Shown: piece after piece, positions 13,011-25,000 of the stretch
Numbering within the stretch: position 1 is the stretch's first letter
Layout of the letters: the number at the start of each line of letters is the position of its first letter
Assembly (NCBI GenBank): GCA_028752905.1
Contig: JAQNBH010000011.1
Coordinates: 33,628,017 to 33,692,016 of the forward strand
DNA length: 64,000 bases
Source of the DNA: Cladorhizidae sp. MBARI D1340-BT2
Taxonomy: Eukaryota > Porifera > Demospongiae > Poecilosclerida > Cladorhizidae
Reading direction: 5' to 3'
Position numbers and translations under genes: made by a program
The notes under the pieces: generated by a model
Database searches by the model: none
What the model was told of the DNA's origin: nothing
What the model saw: the letters and a program-made list of their open reading frames with translations, nothing else

Positions 13011-16000
13011 TTTTATTGTAAATTTTATTTTGTTTATTATTTATGTACATTTTTATTTGTTGTTCATTTAATTTTATTTATTTTTATATTTTTATTTATT
13101 ATATTTTTCTTCCAATCTGGTGCACATGCGTGTTTACAGGCACGTGATTGATAGCTAGCTACCATTATATAACGGGCTAATGCGAGCCTTAGAAACTCAT
13201 TATTCCTGATGAAGACTAACTAGATCATCGTCAAAACGTTGAGTAAATAAAATTTGGAGTTGATTATTGAGAAGGGATTTTAATATTATGTCAACTGAGA
13301 GTTTATTGAAAGTTAATAACTACTAACTTCTTCAAATAAAGCTTAAATTCCAAATAAGGACAGAGTCTGAACAAATAATGTATCTTACAGTAATATCACA
13401 TATTGGCCTGACCACTATAAATGCACTTCCTCCTTCTAATGTATGATATATCCTCCCCTAACATTGTTCACAAGAAGGCAAATAACTGGGTTAATCTCAG
13501 TTTTTGGGGGCTGGCTGAGGCTAAATTGGCTGAGGCTAAATGTATATTCAACAAACATCCTTTACGTTATTATAAACTCTGCCATTGATTTAACACTCAA
13601 TCACATACCTGTTACTGCCAGGTTCCAGAGAATGATTAGCTGATAACTTTCTTCTTCTCACAATGCACACCAATGCATAGAGAACATATATTATAATACC
13701 AAAAAGTATTAACAATGACACTGTTCCTAAAGTTGCTCCAATGATAATTGGTAATGGAAGAGATGGGCGTATGGTTACTTGAGCATCATGATCTAAATGA
13801 ATTCTTCCCTGATCTTGAAATTTGTCAGCTTGTCCAGTGGTGAAATTAATAAATGACAATTGAACTTTAAAATCCATTGGTCTTTTTGCCATTTCATTCG
13901 ATATTATCGGAAGTTCTACCAATTTCAATGTAACATTTCTTTTAAAAGTAAATTCTACAAAAAAATACACCGTGATAATAATTATTTCAAGCCTATCAGT
14001 TTTGTTTATGTATTCCCATTTGCTCTCTATACTAAAAGGATTAAAAAAATCTACTATAGATGTTGAATCGTAATAGATAGGATATCCATGCAGAATAATC
14101 ATGCAGGAGTGGTTTACAAATAATATTGATTATAATTAAAGGTTGTTTATTGATACGATATTAACTTGCTTACCATGAAAATTTGAACCATTAGCAATAC
14201 TTGCCCTTAATATGACTCCAATATCTCCAAGTTTCCCGCTTAACAAGTGCACATACAGACTGACATTTACATCAATTTCGCTGACAGAGTACATATCTGG
14301 GTCAAACCTAAAATCCAAAACTGGAAAATAAAATTGAGATAACGAGTGCACCAATGCATACATCCTCAACACTGTATTATATGAATAGTTGACAAAAATG
14401 GAACAAAAACTGTATGCTATAACAGGTACTAATTATGACATGCTTTGATTCCCGGTTGCTAAATACATTTAGGTAATGATTTTTTTGACTTTTGTAATTT
14501 ATTTTAAGTTAATGATATTAATATAGAACACGAGCATGAATTCATTTAGGTAATCAGTTTTCTTGAATTCCATAATTTATTTAAGTGAATGATATTAACG
14601 ACATGTATTTTATTCTTTCTCATGTGATGTTGCACAAAATGATAATGATTACCTTCATCATCTAAGATGTAGATCTGTGCACTGGCATTTGTAATAGTCA
14701 CACGAGGAGGATGGCTGCCTATTAAACTTAAATTTGCCACCACCAACTTGGTTAGTTGATATATGTTGTCATTGACTAGAGTGAATGATACATTGATGGA
14801 TGGCTGGTCAGCATTCAATACGTAGAATTCATCTCCATCATCCTTCATCAAAACTGAAAAAAATTATGTTGGTCTTAGATTAATGAAGATAGTAGATTCA
14901 TATAGATTTATCTACTCAAGTGAAAGTAAAAATTACGGCAAGTATGATATAAATTAACCTGGTTATCATAGATTATTGGGAGGGGGCGAGGAAGAGAGGG
15001 GAGAGGAAGGATGGGGAAATTGTCAGAAAAAATAACATTTTATGGTGAAACTTGAAATCTCTCTCTCTTAAAATTTATAATAATGTTCATATTATATTAT
15101 TTGGTAATATTTGAAATAAATATAAATATAACTCGACCAGTAAGTAGGTTACTTATAAAGATTGGTTCTCATATTTATAAATTGGCATCATACTTTTATC
15201 AGCAAAATGTAATTAAAAAATAAAGGTGGAAATGTTTTATTGTGGTTCAAACTAGATTTCTGCCAGTGGTTTATCAAATATAAAGTAAAGAATTAGAATT
15301 CTTTTTACTATTTTATTTTCAGTGATAAAATTTCAACTTAAATACTTCAGCTTCAGCTTCAGCAAAGCAAATTAAAAAATGAAAAGAACACAACACATTC
15401 ACAATCAGTTGCAATGCATTTCACACCAAAAATACATGTGATTCAAGTTCTGTCTGTATTCAAGTGCAGGGAGTTCGCATGGATAGTATTGAGAGTTGAG
15501 ATTAAGCAATCTGGTAGTTCCAGCATATATCTCAATTGAAGAACTGATCCTAGTTTACGTGCATATGCAGCACTACCTTCACGACAACTCTCTTCTTTTG
15601 CTAGCTCTGTATATATCATTCTCAGAGGTCTTTTTCCACAAGATTTGTACACACATACTCTGCAATAGAAGACTTCTCGAGTTCTCCCTTTCTGCATGCA
15701 ATTTTACTCCTTCTTTCAGGTCCCAAACATATTTCTTGTTTCACTATTGTACATTTTCCCATAGCTACAGAGACTTCTATATATACAACACCAATGATTT
15801 CATGGTAGTGTATATTTTATGTGACCTTGGATAATCAAGCCCCCAATTTTTGTATTGCAATGATTTCATATTAGCTGAAAATATTCGTACAAACATTAGA
15901 AAGTTCATTACACCGGACGAACTGTGATTGTGAAAATTAAAAAAGAAGATTAGCATTTGCATATGTGAGCATAAATGTAACTTTTTGATTAAATTGGGAA

Positions 16001-19000
16001 ACACTGACTATATTAACTGGAGCACTACCACTAAATAAACATTCCAAATGTTCCTTACGTGATGTTGATCCTTGTGATATGTTAAACTGAACATAAACAT
16101 TTATCTCCAGGCCACCAGACAGCACTCCAAATTGCAAAGAACCTTTTGAATCAATCTCACCAAAGTAATATGGTGCATCAATGAAACCAATTGCAGCATC
16201 TATATAATATGTATATATATGATAATTCATCAATTGCACTCTCTTCAAGTTAAAACTCTTTGAACCCGAGCAGCTGGTTTGGTTACCAGTATACATAAAA
16301 CCTGAGTGGTCTGTTTACATGTCAGAGAACCTGTTTTTTATCATAGTCCAGTACAGTGCTACAGTTAATTAACTGCTTCATTTGATTAGATTTTTGGTGC
16401 ACTGAAACTGTTTCATTTGTCTGGTTACGTTTTCAATTCAAATTTGGACAATCTATAAAAGAATACCACTGAATTTCATAACAGTGGACCAGGGTTAGGC
16501 TAAAGATTTGAGTTTTCTTGAACATGTGTTAGGTTCTATTATGACTTTCAAACACTCTGATAGTGAAGAAGACAATCAAGTACTGCCAGCTAGTAACAGA
16601 GGACAAGGTAGAACACAGCAAGGTCATGGTAATAGAGGCAAAGGTCATGCCAGGACCTGGAAAGGTACTCCAGTGGTCTCAGAATGGACTGAATCTTCCT
16701 GGCTTTTTAAAAACAAATTTATACATCAGTGTAACATTTATTTTTTATAATCACTGTTTAAATACATTTATACAACATATTATAACATACTTTATATTTT
16801 CAGTAATTTTCCTGCCACGACCTCAGGAGATGGAGTGGAGGAGTGGATGGGATTAGCATGACTAGGGGGCCTTAGGGTTCAAAGGTTTAAGCTGTTTACT
16901 ATGCCTACTAGTTCTTACCATCATCATCCAAAATGGAAATTACTGTGATATTGGGCCAGGCAAATACTCCAACATTTAGTGGAGCAGAGATTTCAAGAGT
17001 GAATGATTCATTATCTTCACGAATTTCATCATTAATAATGGTAATGTTGAAACAAAATCTCTGGCTATTAATATCACCATGATCCAAATCAAAAATTGTC
17101 AAATTGAATATTGTCAAAGGAAGTTCCTTGAAATCTTTATTATCTGCAGTAATATGAAATATGATACAAAAATTACAGTATTTAAGGTAATATTGTTCTA
17201 CAGACATTATATAATTTTATATCATGCATAATTTATGTTCAAACTTTGTACTTCACACAGCATAAGATAGACTAGGTAGGACCAGTCAGAAAGAAGGGTA
17301 TTTTGTTCTATGAACGATATTTGTTACTAACGACCTTAGTATTAAAAAAAGTTAAATCTTTTTAAATATTTTCAAAAGAAGCTTAATCTTGTCACGATAA
17401 TTAAAATTCAACAAAAGCAGAAATTACTTATGTATAATCTCCATAAATCTGTCTCTGAATGGGCATGGGTGGGAATAAAAACGTAAAAGAATAAAATCAG
17501 CTTCAATCCTTGCCAACTGGAATGGAAATTTTATTTCACATGTTATATATACTGTTTTATCATAATTATTGTCAAGTTGTATTGCATCATTGCCAGTTCA
17601 TAATAACAAAATGATGCACTAGAACTCGGAGTAACGACAACCTCATAATAGATCAGCAAATAATATATCAGCTACATCATCTGCACTAAAACATTGACAA
17701 ATAATGTCTTCTTTTTGTTCTAAAGAACATATATTGTAGTGAGGCTGCCATATATATGAAAACAAAATGCATTATCACAAAATATAATATTTCTTTTGCT
17801 ACCACTGCTTAATACCTGCACTTTCTGTCCTTGTTTGGAGAGTGATCTCTACAGTGATTGAATTTGTGACCTGTATATCATCCTCAAGATTTGTTATCCT
17901 ACAACACACTTCCAGGATGTCTGCAGATTCATATACCGAATACTCTGTCGCTTCAAATCCGTACGCAACTTCTGTGATATTACAAGTATATAATAAATAT
18001 TCAATTTGACCATTATTGATCTGATTTATGTTTTAAACCTTAATCATACTATTCCTCAGTTATTTTAAACCTTAATCATACTATGCATACAACATATCAC
18101 AAATACAAATGCAAGTATGTATGAATTAGTATTTAATATATTTAATACTGAACTCCACAGAAAATAAACATCCAGGACATGCCAATACTTCATCCGTGTT
18201 AATTAACTCTCTTATATGGCTATGGACTTATATATAATAAGCATGCCGTAGATTACCATGGTCACAGTGATTGAATTTGTGACCTGTATATCATCCTCAA
18301 GATTTGTTATCCTACAACACACTTCCAGGATGTCTGCAGATTCATATACCGAATACTCTGTCGCTTCAAATCCGTACGCAACTTCTGTGATATTACAAGT
18401 ATATAATAAATATTCAATTTGACCATTATTGATCTGATTTATGTTTTAAACCTTAATCATACTATTCCTCAGTTATTTTAAACCTTAATCATACTATGCA
18501 TACAACATATCACAAATACAAATGCAAGTATGTATGAATTAGTATTTAATATATTTAATACTGAACTCCACAGAAAATAAACATCCAGGACATGCCAATA
18601 CTTCATCCGTGTTAATTAACTCTCTTATATGGCTATGGACTTATATATAATAAGCATGCCGTAGATTACCATGGTCATATAATGCTCTAGAAGTCCCTTA
18701 CAAACAACTTTGGAAGTTTTCACGGTAGACTTCCTTCTTTGCACAAAGTCTAGACCTGTGGAACCATCGGCGTTAGCCAAGGCTGTATGATTTATCTAGC
18801 TATAGCTTTCTCAAATGAGCTTTATGGAACATTATGCAGCTATTAAACTATGCTGTGTAAATAGCCTATATATCTGTGGCTCAAGGAACCATAGTTGCTA
18901 ATCAAACTTCAAGTTCTTATATGTGAACTTCCTTCTATAGCTTCCTCACAGGCACTCCAGTGCTGTATTTAAATACAAGGTTGCTAACAAAAGTTCTTGT

Positions 19001-22000
19001 GATAGCATAGATTTGCAGTAGCAGACCATATCTAGATATATCAAAGGTTATCTAGGGCAGTGTTTAGATTTAGTTACTCAAAAGTCAATTAGAAAAATAT
19101 ATGCATAGATAAATAGTTCACTAAGGCACTAGATATAGTGGAAAGCTAGTTATAAACTTCATAACTTATTTTCTTACTAGTATACTAGTAGGAGTCACTT
19201 CAAAACATTCCTAGTCATTTCAGTTGTAAATCTTGGGTAAACTATGCACATAACTAGCTTTTAGAACCAATTTTTACTACATTTTTTTTAAACGTAGTGG
19301 CAGTAGTGGCTATTTATTTAGATTACTGCTTTGGCTTTAAAGAGGGTTAATTATATAAAAGTTGAGAAAAAGGTCAACATCAAATACAGAGTAAAAATGG
19401 GCATGTCCTATTTTAGATTCAAAACTAACACATACCATTTTTTTATTTTTTTACGTATTAGTTATATCCACCAATATCTGGCATTGCAATCAAATAAATT
19501 TGTGAGGTCACACATTTTAAAAAATTGTGTAATACTCCTGGGTTGTGATTATGAACAGCTATAACTTTATACTTTAATGCTTGAATGGTCCATTTAGAAA
19601 AGGTAAAAGCCAACTTATGTCCATCATTTTGGAACTCTATCATTTAAGCAACAGATCTTGGACAAGATAAATATTTAGTATACATGTATACACCTCCCGC
19701 CCCCTTCCCTTCTCACACGTACATACCCACATGTACATACACTTGGACAAAACCTACAGGTGTGTGAGCATGTACACACACATAAACAAAATAGATGCTT
19801 TAACCTAGAAAGATAAAAGGCTTTGTCATATCGACACTGAGTTGAAAACACTTTACTTAAGTAAATTTATCATGTTAAATTATTACTACTGGCATAGATT
19901 TAGCTATGCCCTAAAATATATCCAGAAATGGTTGTATGGAAGGTAATTTATCACTGGCAAAACTCTTAAGTAACCATAATCTTACTAGAATGTTTTTCAT
20001 GTGTGATTCATGATCATTAACAACAGGGTTTTGAGAACTGGGTGTAATTTTAGACCTACTATATAGATTACATGGCACTGTGCGAACAAGTTGAATAAGT
20101 ATATGAGCAATTTATTTATTTATAGTATGGTGCATCATAATTAATAACAAATTTCCTTAGCTTTTATCTTATTTATTATAATAGATGAAAAGATTAAAAA
20201 CAATTATTCGACCATGGTTTAAAATCATGTTTCTTTCTACCAAACTTTTACTGCAGTAGGAATGTGGTTGACTTAACAATATCACATGAATGCAACATAG
20301 CTAAGTTTAAACTGAAGTTTTGAAATACTGTGCAAATTAGATTGGATTAGAGTCACTTTAGCATTCTTTCAACTTTTATATATAGTCGCCTAACCGAAAT
20401 ACAGTTTTTATATAACAAAATGTTGCCAATTTCACGGAGACCCTTACCAGTCATTTGCGCAATTAATTGGCCAGGCGGAGGGATTGTGCGCAACCGCTAA
20501 GGCGAGCACTTTTTTTTTAAATCACATGTTTTTTAGTCGGTATGCCAGAATTACTTGAAAGTATCACACTGTTGAGTTATGGGGAAGAGAAAAGAGAAGT
20601 ATTTTAAACAGAAAGGACAAGGATTCAAGAAGAGTGAGGACAAGAAGAAGAAAGACAGGTGGCTGTTGTTGAGCCTGGTACAGCAGTCGTGTCAGGCAAG
20701 TCTTCTATCTCGGTATACTAAAAAGTTACTTGCTGTTTCCTTCCTCTCTTAGTTGGTTTCTCTGATTGAAGGTAAGGGCAGCGCCTTTTGTGAACCTTCA
20801 CTTACCTTCCAATCAATTGAAAATGTCTGAAGAGAGGCTAGTTCCAGTTCCAGTGGTGACTATGACTGAGAAGAAGTTGGCTCTCATGGATCGTTCAGCT
20901 GCTTCTGCGGGTGTTGTGATGTTGGAGAACTGGGTAAGGGTAATCGTTTAATAAATTAGATAAACTTAGAGAGGTCATAGAAAGGTGTAGTATGTGTATT
21001 CAATGTGGTAGCCGAGCTTCCTTGCAACTGAAGGAAATTAGGGCAGGCATGATGTCTCATTTTTGGGGGGTTCAAATTGTGATAACACTCAAGACATCTC
21101 AAACCCTGTATCTGTAGAAGCTCATTTTTTTAACATACAGTCAGTACTGGGTGCTTGCATTTCTGGAATTAGTCATTCTGGTCTGGAAGACATCACTGCA
21201 GTCATGGATTTGCTGCCCCCTCTTAGTTCCACTTCTTTTTAATTTTAATATACTAGGCCAATAGGGAGTAACGCAAATGCAGTAACACAGAGTATTATGT
21301 TGGATGCCGCTCATAGCTTACATGATTTTTATTTGGTTAGGCATGAAGACATCATTGATGTTAGTGTTACTGTAGACGGCACGTGGCATAGACGGGGCCA
21401 CAAATGAAATTTGGCTTGGTTGTGGTGATGTTTTGGGACACTGGAGAAGTTTTAGATTATTATCTTATGTCTAAGTTCTGTCAAGCTTGCACGCGAAGAC
21501 CCGAAGATGAAACAGAAACAAGTTACAAAGAATGGTTTGAGGGCCACAAGGTAAATTGTAGAGCCAATTTTGAAGGCTCATCGGGTTCTACGGAAGTTGT
21601 AGGAACACAAAAACTTTTTGTGCATTCAGTGGAGAGACTGAAGCTTAGTGTCAGAGAAGGAAGACATAACGGAGAACAAAGGTTATGACCACAACAATGT
21701 CCAAGAACATTATCCGAACATTCATCTACAAGACCACAGTATTCGTGTGCAAGACCATAGTGCCGGTGTAAATCCTTGTGCAATTAACTATTAGTATAAA
21801 AGAGATAGCTTGAGAGCTAGCAAAGGGAGAGAGAGTATCTATGTTAGAGCCAAAGAGCCAAGCACATAACAGGCTGGACTAGCTGATAGATCACTGGGAA
21901 CTGTATTTGTATATTGATGTACAAAGCAATCATTGTTCACTTTTACCTGGGTGAAGGGTACGAAGGCTCTTATAAAGCCTAGGGGTGAAAGTATTGGGCT

Positions 22001-25000
22001 AGTCAGAGTGAGGACTAGTCGGCGCAGTGAATACTAAGGGAAAGTATTGCTGACATTTGGTGGCAGCGGTGGGATACCATAGCTAAGTAAGAGAGACTTA
22101 GTGGGTTGGTATCTGGAAGCTAAGTAATCTAGAGAGATTCTTAGTGTGTGTAGACCTAAGGTAAGAGGTCGCATTGTTGTATCATCAGACCTAAGGGAGA
22201 GGTACTGTTTTGTTCTTAATTTTCTGTTAACTTATCATTGCCTGTAAGTAGCAGAGAACGGCTTGAGTTATAAAACTTTGAAGCCTGAAAACCAACTCTG
22301 ACCTATAGGGTGTTGTTGGGTTTTGGGTTGAGAATAATTGAGGGGTTATTATCAGGGATTGGTGGCAGGAATGACAGACGAGAGGAGACTGACAAGAGAC
22401 TCCAGACGTGTCTTGAGTGCCCAGCCAGAAGCATCCACGGGAGCTGTAGATCCTATGGACCAGTTCCTCACATGGTGGATGCAAGTGGACCAGCTGAGGA
22501 TGGAGAGAGACGACAAGCGCCGAGAGGAGGAAAGAGCTCAACGAGAGCAGCATGAGGAAAGGATGGCACAAATCATGGCAGCTGTGCATGAACAAACGAA
22601 TCGTCCCCCTGAGGTACCTCCTCGGGGTCCTAAATTGTCTATACAAAAATTCCAAGAGGGAATAGATGACATGGGTGCCTTCTTAGACACGTTTGAAGCA
22701 ACGGCAAGAGCAGGAGGATGGCCCCGAGAACAATGGCCACTCTTCTTGAGAGGCTCATTGTCTGGAGTAGGTCTCACAGCCGTGGCCTCGATGGGTGCCG
22801 ACGCCCAAGCTGATTATAATGCGGTCAAGGAGGAACTTCTGCGAGAATATCACATCTCAACGGAGACCTTCCGAAAAAAGGTGTTCGACACTCCCTTCGA
22901 CTCGAAACATCCTGACGCCTGGCTGTCACACCATTGTCAAAGCTTCCAAAAGTGGATAGTTTCGTCGCCCCATGACCTTGAGACCACCGTAATGATGGAA
23001 AATACACTGAGGTGTCTACCCAAGTGGTTAGAGGCTCAAATTAGGAACCTCAACCCCAGATCCTATGACCAGATGGCCGAAGCCATTATTCGACATCTGG
23101 ACAATCAAAGACCCAATGAAAGGGAGAAGTCCAGACAAGAGACGCCCTTCCGCCCTATACCTGTGGGAAGAGGCCCAAGGAAAATAGGAGGAGACAGTGC
23201 TCGATGGAGTGGTGGGCAGAGTGGTAGTTACCCAATGGCTAGGGACCGTCCCCAGATTGAGTGCTTTCGATGTGGTCGCCGAGGACACATGCGGAAGGAT
23301 TGCCATGTTAAGATGGAGAGCGCCAATTTTGGAGGTGTTACGTCAGTACCGGCCCATCGACCGAAATGGACCAGAGAAGTATGTGTGGATGGCAAAGCAG
23401 TGCTGGCTCTGTTAGACACAGGGTGCACGAAGTCACTCATACACCCCTGATGCGTGGATCGCAAGAACCGTCTAGGATGGAAGATTCCATAATGACCGCA
23501 AGTTCCAAGAGAGTTTGGTTTCCGGCAGCCAGGATCCGCCTGCAGATCGACAACCAAACCCATGAGCTGGCCGTAGGAGTATCCCCCCACCTCGCAGTAG
23601 ACATGCTCCTTGGTCAGGACGTCCCAAGATTTTGTAATCTACTGAAGGCAGCTTTGGCAGATGAGAGTAATGCTGAGAAAGTGCACCCAGAAACCTCTGA
23701 CCCCGAGCAGACCGAAAGCAACGTAGCGATGGCGACTACACGGGCTGGAAAAAGGAAGGAAGAGGAAGAACGTCGTGAGACAGAAAGTACCCAAGAAAGG
23801 GAGGAGCCGCTAACCCATGGTCTTGAAGACCAAGAGCAGGGGCTGGGACATGTTTTTGATTTTGATGACGATATGTTTGTTGTTCCAACACAGAATCAAC
23901 CAGGAGAGGAACCAGCAGGACGACAGGCCCACCTAGAACAGATTTCACCACACCAACTCCGCTCTCTTCAGCTGGCCGACCCAACACTGGAGAATTGGAG
24001 AAGTCAGGCTGACGGGGATGGTGGGGGAGAATTCTGTTGGGATGATGGAGTGTTGTACAGGAAGCCACATGGGGGTTGGAAGGAAAACTTACTTGTGGTT
24101 CCCAAATGTTGTAGGGATGAAGTACTTAGACTGGTCCACTGTTCTCCGACGGCTGGTCACTTTGGGGAAACCAGAACCCTGGATACACTGAGAAGAAGGG
24201 TAGTCTGGCCTGGAATGACCGTGGACGTCAAGGAGGTGTGTCAGTCTTGCCCAACTTGTCAACTGGCCGCCCCTGCAACCCTCAAACGAGCACCACTACA
24301 TCCTCTGCCGATCATCAGCACACCATTCGACCGAATTGCGATGGACATCTTCGGCCCCCTTCGAAGGACGAGATCTGGTAATAAGTACGTACTGGTAATA
24401 ATTGATTACACCACCAAGTGGCCTGAGGCATTTCCATTACGTAATATTACATCAGAGGCAATCATTGAGTGTTTGATTGAGGTTACATCCAGGCTGGGAG
24501 TCCCAAAAGAAGTGCTTTCAGACAATGGGACTAACTTCGTGTCGACTATGATGAGACAGTTCTGTGACCGAATGGGCATACACCAGATCAAGACGTCTCC
24601 GTACCACCCCCAGACCGATGGAATGGTGGAGAGGTTTAATTCTACTCTCAAACGCCTTCTATGGAAACTGACTCAAAAAGGTACGATGGAATGGGATAAG
24701 TGTTTACCATTTATATTATGGGCCTACAGAGGCTCAATCCACAAGTGCACCGGTTACTCCCCATATGAGCTCATGTTTGGCCGAGAAATGAGAACTCCTC
24801 TGGATGAATTGGTCGAGATGTGGAGTGGAAAGGATGGCGACGAGGAACAGGATGTAGCTGAGTACCTGCATCAACTTCGGGAGAGAATGTCCCTCGTCAA
24901 AGAATTGGCCAACTTGAAAGAGACGGGAGAAAAGAAAAAACACAAACAGTACCATGACAAAAAGGCGACAGAGAGAATGTTTGGGGTGGGTGATTATGTG

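Larger units (their letters stand above)
10970..13270 (+). mobile_element. Penelope-like element (broken)
   Basis: Successive plus-strand frames cover the order of a Penelope-like element: an N-terminal RT region, a YVDD reverse transcriptase core, and a C-terminal GIY-YIG endonuclease. These are followed by a T-rich low-complexity tract and a terminal segment with a hammerhead-like CTGATGA core. The coding part has several frameshifts and stops. A related terminal segment occurs at 61090-61245. Confidence 0.85.

Noticed and set aside
12849..13151. Open frames of poly-Cys/Tyr and poly-Asn
   Set aside because: Translation of trinucleotide microsatellite on both strands; not coding.
22227..22655. 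Minus-strand frame of 142 codons in the Gypsy leader and gag
   Set aside because: Shadow of the gag frame; no domain and opposite to the element.
23736..24068. Minus-strand frames across Gypsy pol
   Set aside because: Antisense shadows of integrase; no independent features.
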